Source: DATKAS01 sp963733765 (GTDB lineage Bacteria; Actinomycetota; Acidimicrobiia; Acidimicrobiales; DATKAS01). From it: a stretch of 64,000 nt of DNA. Where the stretch lies: assembly GCA_963733765.1 (NCBI GenBank), contig CAVTEI010000003.1:1116001-1180000 (forward strand), given 5' to 3'. Below are positions 57,308 to 64,000 of the stretch, one piece after another. The notes beneath the pieces were generated by a model, which did no database searches, was not told the DNA's origin, and saw only the letters and a list, made by a program, of their open reading frames with translations. The position numbers and the translations under genes were made by a program. Every line of letters begins with the position of its first letter. Position 1 is the first letter of the stretch.

Positions 57308-57459
57308 CTAGCGAGGGATCCGGCATACACCCGCGTACGGGCCGCGCCTATCGGCGCATCGCGCGCCGGGGTCGATTTGCGTGAAACCGGGTCAAACCGT
57401 GGATCTTGAACTGCGAGGCTGGCCCCTTCCGAAGCTCGACCTCCAGTAGGTGGCATCTG

Positions 57460-57996
57460 ATGGGTCAACCAAGGCTCTTCTTGACTGTCGGATTGCCAGG
57501 TACGGGGAAGACCACGGCCGCCCGGCGCATCGAGGCTGAGCACGGAGCCCTCCGTCTCACCAAGGACGAATGGATGAAGGCCCTGTACGGCCACGACAAC
57601 CCGGCCTCGGCGTCGGATGTCATCGAGGGCCGGCTGATCCAGATTGGGATGCGCGCGCTTGAACTCGGCATCAATGTCGTCATCGATTTCGGCCTGTGGA
57701 GCCGAGACGAACGGTCTGCTCTACGGCAGGCAGCAGCAGACATCGGTGGGGCGGTCGTGATCTGTTACTTCGAGCTCACGCCGACCGAGCAACGGAAGCG
57801 TCTCGACCAGCGTCTGGCAGAAGCTCCACACGAGACCTGGCCGATCTCTGATCAGGAACTCACCGAGTGGGCTTTCAAATTCGACATCCCGACGTCGGCT
57901 GAACTCGACGGGAGCGAGCCTGTCGGCGACCCGCCCGGTTCCTTCGCGACCTGGCGCGATTGGGCCGAACATCGCTGGCCACCGTCCGTGTTGTGA
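57460..57996 (+). CDS. AAA_33-type P-loop kinase
   Basis: 178 residues. Walker A VGLPGTGKTTAARR, then LTKDEWMKALYGHD, INVVIDFGLWSRDERSAL and YFELTPTEQRKRL: a small nucleoside/phosphotransferase-like kinase of the zeta-toxin-related fold. No adjacent antitoxin is seen. ATG 57460. Confidence 0.85.
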   Translation: MGQPRLFLTVGLPGTGKTTAARRIEAEHGALRLTKDEWMKALYGHDNPASASDVIEGRLIQIGMRALELGINVVIDFGLWSRDERSALRQAAADIGGAVVICYFELTPTEQRKRLDQRLAEAPHETWPISDQELTEWAFKFDIPTSAELDGSEPVGDPPGSFATWRDWAEHRWPPSVL

Positions 57997-58001
57997 AGGA
58001 G

Positions 58002-58730
58002 TCAACCGGTCGGTCCGAAACGTTCGATCCGGATGGCTCCAGCGGCGACCCCCGCTTCGGTGGCTCGTTCGGTGGCGGCCTCGGCAAATCGGGCGGAGCC
58101 GCAGATGTACACGGTGAGGTCGGCGCGCACGTGTGGACGGATGTCGTCGACGGTGATCCGCCCGGCAGGTCTTGAGGTGGTTGGTGGCGGGTCGCGCGTG
58201 TACAACACGGTGGTGTCGTCGTCGCGGAGCTCGTCCGCGTAGATCGTCTCTCTTGGGCCCCGGTATGAGACGAGCAGATGCGCGAGTGTCTGTTGCGGTG
58301 TTCGCCGAGCGAGTCGGAGCATTGCCATGAGCGGCACGACGCCGGACCCGCCGCCGATGAGCAGCGCCGGTGTCGCGCCATCCCAGACGAACCATCCACC
58401 GATGGGCCCGCGTACTTCGACCGTGTCGCCGACGACGAGGTCGTCATGAAGGAAGCCGGAGACCTCGCCCTCGGCCAACCGCTCGACGGTGAGCTCGATC
58501 GACGTGCCGTCATCTGGCGGCGAGGCGACTGAGTACGAGCGCTGCGCTGTGTACCCGTCGGGCGCGGTGAGGCGCACAACGAAATGCTGACCGGCGAGAT
58601 GACGCGTGGGATGAGGAAGGTCAAGCGCGAATGTCTTGACGCGTTCTGTCTCGGTGCGGATGGCCGTCACGGTGGCGTCCTGCCACGGTCCGATCGCCGG
58701 TACAGCGAGATCGTTCGGCGCGATGTTCAC
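58002..58730 (-). CDS. ferredoxin-NAD(P)H reductase-like oxidoreductase
   Basis: 242 residues. FAD domain with RSYSVAS, NAD(P) domain with IGGGSGVVPLMAM, C-terminal YICGSARFAE. No 2Fe-2S domain. It follows the sulfite-oxidase-like gene after 6 bases and probably passes electrons to or from it. Confidence 0.91.
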   Translation of the reverse strand: MNIAPNDLAVPAIGPWQDATVTAIRTETERVKTFALDLPHPTRHLAGQHFVVRLTAPDGYTAQRSYSVASPPDDGTSIELTVERLAEGEVSGFLHDDLVVGDTVEVRGPIGGWFVWDGATPALLIGGGSGVVPLMAMLRLARRTPQQTLAHLLVSYRGPRETIYADELRDDDTTVLYTRDPPPTTSRPAGRITVDDIRPHVRADLTVYICGSARFAEAATERATEAGVAAGAIRIERFGPTG

Positions 58731-58736
58731 TCGTGC

Positions 58737-59342
58737 TCAGTCGCCTTGGTAGCGCTGCTCGAGCCAAGGGTCGCCGCGGTCGTGGTAGCCGCGGACTTCC
58801 CAGAATCCCGGCTCGTCGTGGTCGAGCACCCGAATGCCGGCGACCCACTTGGCGCTCTTCCAGAAGTAGAGGTGCGGTACGAGCAGCCGTGCCGGTCCGC
58901 CGTGGTCGCGGGGGAGCGGCGCGCCGTCGACCTCCCAGGCGATCCACGCCTTGCCGCCGGTCACATCACCGAGCGGAAGGTTCGTGGTGTAACCGGTGTG
59001 CGAGTAGGCGACCACATGGGTGGCCGTTGGCAGAGGACGCGCGATCTCGAACAGCGTGTCGACCGAGACACCGTGCCACTGCATCTCGAGCTTCGACCAG
59101 GTCGTCACGCAGTGGATCGCGCCGTCGTACGCGCCGATCGGCAACGCGTGCATCTCTTCCCACGACCACGTCGTGGGGTGCTCGACGAGGCCTTCGACGG
59201 TGAACGTCCAGGTCGAGGTGTCGAGCTTTGGGGTGGCCTCGGCGGTGAGCACCGGCCACGATCGTCCGGTGTCGTACTGGCCGGGAGGGAGGCGAGCGTC
59301 GCGTGGGCCTCGTCGGGAGAACCCGCGCGTGAACCGACTCAT
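58737..59342 (-). CDS. sulfite-oxidase-like molybdopterin oxidoreductase
   Basis: 201 residues, the Mo-binding domain only. The Mo-ligand Cys is in AIHCVTTWSKLEMQW; the start MSRFTRGFSRRGPRDARLPP is typical of the small soluble actinobacterial form. No heme or Tat signal. Likely acts with the FNR-like protein as a two-gene redox pair. ATG 59342. Confidence 0.9.
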   Translation of the reverse strand: MSRFTRGFSRRGPRDARLPPGQYDTGRSWPVLTAEATPKLDTSTWTFTVEGLVEHPTTWSWEEMHALPIGAYDGAIHCVTTWSKLEMQWHGVSVDTLFEIARPLPTATHVVAYSHTGYTTNLPLGDVTGGKAWIAWEVDGAPLPRDHGGPARLLVPHLYFWKSAKWVAGIRVLDHDEPGFWEVRGYHDRGDPWLEQRYQGD

Positions 59343-59427
59343 CGCGCCAGATCCTTGCACGAGACTCGAGGGCGGCGCGGTCCGACTGGGACGTTCAGGC
59401 AGGCTCGAGCGCGGCGACACGATCCGG

Positions 59428-60124
59428 CTATCGAGCCGTCCCGTCGAGAAGAGACCTGGTTGTCGGGATCAAGACGTGACGATCTTGTCGACGTTCGGCG
59501 ACGGGCGTGATCGCTTGACGCACCGCCGCCGGATCGTCGCTCTCGGTCGCACCAATCCATACGATCGCTTGGTCGGTTCGTACGGGAAGTCGGGCGAACG
59601 TGTTGGGTGCTGCCTCGGTTGCGTAAACCCCGAGGGTGCGACAGCCGGATTGATGTAGGACCGGGATCACGTCGGACTTGAAGTTCTCGATGGTCGACGT
59701 CGTTGATGTGGTGGACGTGTTCGGCGACGACAACGACGAGGCCTCGTGGCTTCCGTATGTCGCGCTGATTCGGTCGGAGTGTCGGGAGAGCGTCGTCCCT
59801 GGTGACCGCGCGGAGCAGCATGACGTTGTCGGAGTCGATCATCGTGGCGTTGGCTACGTCTCGGTGCCTCGCCCAAACCGGGCCGTCGTAGAACGCGGTG
59901 AGCGACTCATGTCTGGCGGTCATGTCCGGGAAGCCTCGGAACCACACGAAGTAGTCCGGTCGCTGCGGGTCGCGAAACTGTCCGAGTACATCCATTCCGA
60001 CCGCTTCTTGGGCTTCGACGAACTCACGGTCGAACACGTCGATCAAGGTGTCGCGGTGGCCAGCGTGCAGCAGGTACTGACGGAGTTCGATCAGATTGGT
60101 GCTCGTGTGCTCAGTGGTGGTCAT
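59428..60124 (-). CDS. NIPSNAP family protein (apparent frameshift)
   Basis: ATG 60124 after AAGGAG. The NIPSNAP domain is in the first frame (IELRQYLLHAGHRDTLIDVF, YFVWFRGFPDM); after about 59783-59792 a second frame continues (TSTIENFKSDVIPVLHQSG, ITPVAERRQDRHVL), one extra base apart. Corrected length about 231 residues. Function unknown. Sits between MarR and the sulfite-oxidase-like gene. Confidence 0.8.
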
Positions 60125-60139
60125 CGGCTCCTTACGTGT

Positions 60140-60153
60140 AGATACCCGTATCT
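60140..60153. promoter_or_regulatory. palindromic operator candidate upstream of NIPSNAP gene
   Basis: AGATAC-CC-GTATCT, a perfect palindrome 16 bases before the NIPSNAP start. The same pattern (AGATAC, two bases, GTATAT) stands before MarR at 60613-60626. Confidence 0.55.
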
Positions 60154-60168
60154 GGGTAGGCAGGATCG

Positions 60169-60612
60169 TCACGCGTCTTCGAGCGCGGCGACGACGGCAC
60201 GGGAGATTCCAAGAAGGTCGTCGGCGAGTGCCTGGCCGAGAGCCTCGCGCATCTGTTGTTGCGCACGTCGCCACGCGGGGCCCGCCGAGCGGAGCCGAGC
60301 TCGACCGACCTTCGTGAGCGCGACGTTGCGGACGCGGCGATCGTTCGGGTCGATTGCGACGCTGAGCAGTCCGTCGCGTTCCAAGACAGCAACGTCTCGG
60401 GCGATGACGGACCGTTCGCTCGAGAGCTCAGCTGCGAGTTCGCTGATCGACAACCCGTCCTGGCGTCTCACCTGGGCGAGGATCGCGACTTGTGTGATCC
60501 GCAGTCCACTCTCTCGAAGCTCCGCGTCATAGCGCCGGGTGGCGAGCCGTGAAGCGGCACGGAGGTTGCCCGCGAGACACTCGCCGAAGTCCTCGCTCTT
60601 GGCCCGATCCAC
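60169..60612 (-). CDS. MarR-family regulator
   Basis: About 147 residues. Winged HTH (LRITQVAILAQVRRQDGLS, ISELAAELSSERSVIARDVA) with a DPNDRRVRNV wing. Start taken as GTG 60612, which leaves the operator-like palindrome upstream; ATG 60630 would put the palindrome inside the coding region. The transcript may be leaderless. Probably represses itself and the three genes downstream. Confidence 0.85.
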   Translation of the reverse strand: MDRAKSEDFGECLAGNLRAASRLATRRYDAELRESGLRITQVAILAQVRRQDGLSISELAAELSSERSVIARDVAVLERDGLLSVAIDPNDRRVRNVALTKVGRARLRSAGPAWRRAQQQMREALGQALADDLLGISRAVVAALEDA

Positions 60613-60626
60613 AGATACGAGTATAT
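60613..60626. promoter_or_regulatory. operator candidate upstream of MarR gene
   Basis: AGATACGAGTATAT, matching the palindrome at 60140-60153 in 11 of 14 positions and overlapping a TATA-rich possible -10 region. Confidence 0.5.
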
Positions 60627-60640
60627 ACATGTACTTCGCA

Positions 60641-60857
60641 CCGCCGGGCGTGGACACGGTCGAGTTCTGGGCGCATCGTGTGGTCGGGCCGGTCCACGAA
60701 CGCTGCGGTGCCGGCCCGTCACTCTGACCTGCAAGCTGTCCGGATCGGCCGCCGGGCGTGGACACGGTCGAGTTCTGGGCGCATTGTGTGGTCGGGCCGG
60801 TCCACGAACGCTGCGGTGCCGGCCCGTCACTCATGACAAGCAAGCTGTCCGGATCGG
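60641..60857. repeat. two tandem copies of a 108-bp repeat
   Basis: Copy 1 is 60641-60748, copy 2 is 60749-60857. They differ by one base in the middle and a few in the last 25 bases. Each contains GGGCCGG and CCGGCCC as inverted arms about 18 bases apart. No gene is evident; the region 60631-61015 is otherwise empty. Confidence 0.8.
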
Positions 60858-61015
60858 GGACTGGTTGCGCAAGTCGTGACAGTAACCAGGACACCGTTGC
60901 CGGGCAGTTCTACTGCGAGCAACGGGGGTTGTCGGTGCGACGGGAAGCCTTCGGGACATTCCCACCGGTCCCCGAAGGACGGTGCTGCTGGATGTCCTGA
61001 GCTCGGAGCGTTGAT

Positions 61016-61471
61016 ATGCAGCCGGTGATCGAGTCAGCCGACGACGTCCACATCGCAAGCGCCTCGCTGGCGGCCGATCACGAGGGCGTGAGGTTCATCG
61101 GTGTGGTCGCCGCAGACGACGAGGAGCGTTCGAGCTCATCCTCGGCGGGTTCCGACCCCACCGCCGAGGTGATCTTCACCGCAGCAGTCGGACGCAGTGA
61201 CCTCGCCGGAGCGGACGCGGCGTGGCTGGCACTTGAACGACATTGGATGGGTCAGGACTTCGTCTTCACCGTGCCGGCGCTCGCCGATGCCGTTCGCTAC
61301 GCCGTCGACAGCCTGACCGCATCGCGACAGGACCACTCGGGACGCAAGGAATGGCGCGCCCCACGTGATCGACGCAGCTCGGGCCATCTCGGTGCAACGG
61401 CGACACGGACCCGACGAGGATGCCCGATGACTTCGTCGAGCTCGACGTTCCTCACGGCCACCGTCATCTAG
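61016..61471 (+). CDS. hypothetical protein (weak)
   Basis: 151 residues; the first 105 look coding (AEVIFTAAVGRSDLAGADAA, DFVFTVPALADAVRYAVDSL), with GGAG near the ATG. The last 40 residues are Arg/Ser-rich and look out of frame; another frame there reads HVIDAARAISVQRRHGPDED and stops at 61430. A frameshift near 61365 is possible. Family not recognised. Confidence 0.45.
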   Translation: MQPVIESADDVHIASASLAADHEGVRFIGVVAADDEERSSSSSAGSDPTAEVIFTAAVGRSDLAGADAAWLALERHWMGQDFVFTVPALADAVRYAVDSLTASRQDHSGRKEWRAPRDRRSSGHLGATATRTRRGCPMTSSSSTFLTATVI

Positions 61472-61520
61472 GTTCGACCGCGATGGTGGTGGCACATTCC
61501 CGTGCGCGACTGAGGGGCGA

Positions 61521-62126
61521 ATGAACGAGGCCGAGGAGCGTCGATGCGATGTCGCGCGGCGCTTCTTCACAGCGTTGAGCGACGGTGACCTCGAGGCGAT
61601 GCGCCCGATGCTCCATCCCGACGCGATCTGGGAGGTGATGCGCGCCGCGCCCGGCGAGCGGTTGACGGCCGGGCGGGACGCCATCATCGACGACTTCCTC
61701 GCGCCGGTCCGCGGCCGGTTCGCTCCGGGCGACCCGAAGGTCACCGTGCACACGCTGTTCGCGTCGGGCGACCGCGTGGCCGCTGAGACCCATGCCGATG
61801 GCACCATGCGCGACGGCAGCGAGTACCACAACCGGTACGCGTGGGTGATCGAGATCGAGGGCTCCCTCGTGCGCAGCGTCCACGAGTACATGGACACTGC
61901 ATACGCGCGCTCGTCCTACCGTCTTCCAGCGCCACCAGCTTCGTCGGCGCCGTCGGCGTGTTTTGGGAGCTCGGCAGCGAGTACGGCTCAGCCGCGCGTG
62001 CGTCCCGTTCCGGACCGAGCAATGAGAGATTCGGGTTTGGGGCACACGTGGGTCGCTCGCTACCCCGGGACGCGCACAGTGCGTTACGGCGGCAACACCT
62101 CGTGTGTCGGGGTCACGCTGAGGTGA
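61521..62126 (+). CDS. SnoaL-like/NTF2-fold protein (3' end uncertain)
   Basis: The first 130 residues are an NTF2-like domain (RRFFTALSDGDLEAMRPML, SLVRSVHEYMDTAYA). The open frame goes on to 62126 but beyond about 61910 the composition is not protein-like, and it ends inside remnants of an MBL gene. The true stop was probably lost through a base error. ATG 61521 after GAGGGG. Confidence 0.7.
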   Translation: MNEAEERRCDVARRFFTALSDGDLEAMRPMLHPDAIWEVMRAAPGERLTAGRDAIIDDFLAPVRGRFAPGDPKVTVHTLFASGDRVAAETHADGTMRDGSEYHNRYAWVIEIEGSLVRSVHEYMDTAYARSSYRLPAPPASSAPSACFGSSAASTAQPRVRPVPDRAMRDSGLGHTWVARYPGTRTVRYGGNTSCVGVTLR

Positions 62127-62427
62127 CGGCACCCAGATCGCCCTCGACGCTGGCTCTGGCATTCGTGAGCTGGGCGTCGACATCGGGGCGTCACCCGATC
62201 GACCGTTACACGTGCTGCTCACACACCTACACATGGACCACCTGCAAGGCGTCGCGTTCTTCGCACCGCTCTGGACCGCCGGCGTCGACGTGCATGTGTG
62301 GGGCCCCGCCTCCACGACGCGAACCCTCGCGGAACGCGTGGCCACCTACATGTCGCCACCGCTCTTCCCGATCCACTTGGACGACATCCCGTCGAACCTG
62401 ACGTTCCACGACTGCCCTGGGAGAGCC
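62021..62427 (+). pseudogene. MBL-fold hydrolase fragment, frameshifted and truncated
   Basis: Pieces of a metallo-beta-lactamase-fold protein in several frames: VWGTRGSLATPG, VRYGGNTSCVGV, ALDAGSGIRELG, and THLHMDH (metal-binding HxHxDH) with AFFAPLW. At least three single-base shifts lie within 150 bases, and the C-terminal half is missing: the GNAT gene begins at 62428. Decay, chimeric assembly or both. Confidence 0.6.
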
Positions 62428-62970
62428 GTGGAACCCGCCGTCGAGCTCCGAAGGTTGGACCGGACCGAGCTGTCGCGCGTCGCGGAGATCGACCGCAGGG
62501 AACGCATCGACGTGCAGTACGTCCAGCACGGCACCGAGCTCGTCGCGCGGCACGGCAACTGGAGCTCGTTGGCCTGGGACCCGGACGGTCACGGCGAGCA
62601 CTCCGTCGAGGCCCAGATCCACATGCTCGAGCACTACGTCGACACCGGCGGGATCGCGCTCGGTGCGTTCGCCGGCGACCAGCTGGTTGGCATCGGCACC
62701 GTCGTGCCACACCTTCGCCCCGGAATCGCGCAGCTGGCATACCTCCACGTCAGCGCACCGTTCCACGCGACGGGCATCGGCAGCCGGCTGACCGAGCAGC
62801 TCGACGAGATCGCCCGCACCGCCGGCGACTCCGCCATGGTCGTCACGGCGACGCCAACGGAGAACACCGTGCGGTTCTACCTCGGTCGCGGCTTCCAGCC
62901 CATGGCGGAGCCGCTGGCCGAGCTGTTCGAGCTCGAGCCCGAGGACGTGCACATGCACAAGGTGCTTTGA
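62428..62970 (+). CDS. GNAT-family N-acetyltransferase
   Basis: 180 residues from GTG 62428 (preceded by GGGAG). GNAT core: LAYLHVSAPFHATGIGSRLT (acetyl-CoA loop), AMVVTATPTENTVRFYLGRG. The frame is open upstream through MBL-like sequence, but the GNAT domain is complete from this start. Seven bases before the alcohol dehydrogenase. Confidence 0.84.
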   Translation: MEPAVELRRLDRTELSRVAEIDRRERIDVQYVQHGTELVARHGNWSSLAWDPDGHGEHSVEAQIHMLEHYVDTGGIALGAFAGDQLVGIGTVVPHLRPGIAQLAYLHVSAPFHATGIGSRLTEQLDEIARTAGDSAMVVTATPTENTVRFYLGRGFQPMAEPLAELFELEPEDVHMHKVL

Positions 62971-62977
62971 TGACGGC

Positions 62978-64000
62978 ATGAAGGCTGCACGTGTTCTCAA
63001 TGGTGAGCTCGGGATCCACGACGTCGATGCTCCGACACCGGGGGTCGATCAGGCGCTGCTCCGCATCACCGCCTCCGGTGTCTGTCACTCCGACCTGCAC
63101 CTCGCCCGCGGGGACTGGTACGGCATGCAGCCACCGAGCCTCGGGCATGAGGCGATCGGCATCGTCGAGGACCTCGGACCCGGCGCCGACCGGTTCGTGA
63201 AGGTGGGCGATCGCGTGATCGTCGGCCTCGGCGGGAGCGGCGGTGGGTTCTGGTGCGGCGCGTGCGAGTTCTGCCTCCGCGGCCGGCCTCGCCTCTGCGC
63301 ACAGACGCAGAACGTGATGGGCACGTTCGCCGAGCAGTTCGCCGTCTACGCGCCGGGCCTCGTGGTCCTGCCCGACAGCATCCCCGACACCGAGGCGCCG
63401 CTCGCCTGTGGTGGCCTGACTGCGTACGGAGCGGTGAAGAAGGTGCTGAAGCACGGCGTGCTGCCGGGACGACCGGTTGCCGTCATCGGCGCGGCCGGCG
63501 GCCTTGGCCACTACGCCGTGCAGCTGCTGACCGGGTTCGGATTCCGCGTCATCGGCGTCGACATCGGCGAGGCACGCCTCGATTTCGTGCGCTCGCTCGG
63601 CGCCGAGCTCGCGGTCGATCCCGACAGCGCGGTCGAGGTGGTGCAGCGCGAGCTCGGGGGCGTCGACGCCGCGCTCGTGTTCTCGGCCCGGATCGCCGGC
63701 TACGACCTCGGTCTGCAGCTCCTGCGCAAGGCCGGCCTGTTCGTCGGCGTCGGTCTGCCGCCTACGAGCGAGGGTGGATTCTCGATCGACGTGTTCCGCC
63801 TGTTCGCGATCGAGCCGACGATCATCTTCTCTGCGGTCGGGAACGTGCAGGACATGCGCGAGCTCGTCGATCTCGCTGCCCGCGGCGAGATTCGGACGCA
63901 CGTCGACCGCACCGGCCCGCTGTCCGATCTCGACGCGATCTTCGAGGAGCTCGAGACCGGCAAGTTCCTCGGGCGCGCGGTGATCACCGACCTCGCTCAC
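62978..64000 (+). CDS. zinc-dependent alcohol dehydrogenase (3' end beyond window)
   Basis: MDR-family dehydrogenase open from ATG 62978 to the window edge (341 residues, no stop). Catalytic zinc ligands in GVCHSDLHL and SLGHEAIG; structural zinc CGACEFCLRGRPRLC; Rossmann AVIGAAGGLGHYAVQ with Asp in GVDIGEARL pointing to NAD. Only the last few residues are probably missing. Oxidises a primary or secondary alcohol; the natural substrate is unknown. Confidence 0.92.
   Translation, partial: MKAARVLNGELGIHDVDAPTPGVDQALLRITASGVCHSDLHLARGDWYGMQPPSLGHEAIGIVEDLGPGADRFVKVGDRVIVGLGGSGGGFWCGACEFCLRGRPRLCAQTQNVMGTFAEQFAVYAPGLVVLPDSIPDTEAPLACGGLTAYGAVKKVLKHGVLPGRPVAVIGAAGGLGHYAVQLLTGFGFRVIGVDIGEARLDFVRSLGAELAVDPDSAVEVVQRELGGVDAALVFSARIAGYDLGLQLLRKAGLFVGVGLPPTSEGGFSIDVFRLFAIEPTIIFSAVGNVQDMRELVDLAARGEIRTHVDRTGPLSDLDAIFEELETGKFLGRAVITDLAH

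Noticed and set aside
62843..64000. Long minus-strand frame at the right edge
   Set aside because: It is antisense to the alcohol dehydrogenase, which has both zinc sites and a Rossmann motif.

Overview
The window is high-GC chromosomal DNA of an actinobacterium, probably an uncultured member of the Acidimicrobiia. The lineage is inferred from gene order and families: the rplY-pth-mfd-mazG-eno-ftsB and DUF501-ppx blocks, UPF0182, DUF2277 and DUF1707 proteins, many GTG starts and many 4-base ATGA/GTGA overlaps. At least twelve genes carry apparent single-base indels, several of them in C or G runs. The sequence is therefore probably an uncorrected long-read or metagenome contig, and those genes are annotated here across the break.

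Layout. 1-10.4 kb is housekeeping: L25 (cut by the window start), peptidyl-tRNA hydrolase, Mfd, a SurA/PpiC-type lipoprotein, a YabN-type MazG, enolase and FtsB, with a P450 inserted on the opposite strand between pth and mfd. 10.4-24.1 kb holds a DrrAB-type ABC exporter and a complete aerobic CO-dehydrogenase-like (form II, AYRGAGR) molybdenum hydroxylase cassette: S-L-M subunits, MoxR ATPase, CoxE, two XdhC proteins, a MocA-like cytidylyltransferase, CoxG and an acyl-CoA dehydrogenase. This block separates ftsB from its usual neighbours DUF501 and ppx, which follow at 24.1-25.5 kb. 25.4-38.1 kb holds a cyclase/STAND regulator, an aminotransferase, acetyltransferase and crotonase, a DivIVA-like protein with an unexpected HPxCRC tail, a UPF0182 membrane protein and a carboxylesterase.

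38.2-45.5 kb is a one-direction catabolic or tailoring operon: P450, aldo/keto reductase, acyl-CoA synthetase, two tandem PhyH oxygenases, a CMD-family protein and an HsaA-like flavoprotein. It ends in an NTF2-like stub just before an initiator tRNA gene. From that tRNA (45685-45761) two further copies of its 3' half lie at 47972-48020 and 52283-52329, each followed by a strong hairpin. They bound two tandem segments that look like integrative islands without an integrase: one with an esterase and Dps, the other with a response regulator, histidine kinase and ABC transporter, with GTCAAAC repeats just inside both of its ends.

52.5-64 kb is accessory metabolism: amidohydrolase, an ArsR/SRPBCC/DHFR-type set, a third PhyH, a monooxygenase-fold protein, a small kinase, a MarR-NIPSNAP-sulfite-oxidase-like-FNR run with a shared palindromic operator, a 108-bp tandem repeat, SnoaL-like and GNAT proteins, a broken MBL-fold gene, and a zinc alcohol dehydrogenase that runs off the right edge.
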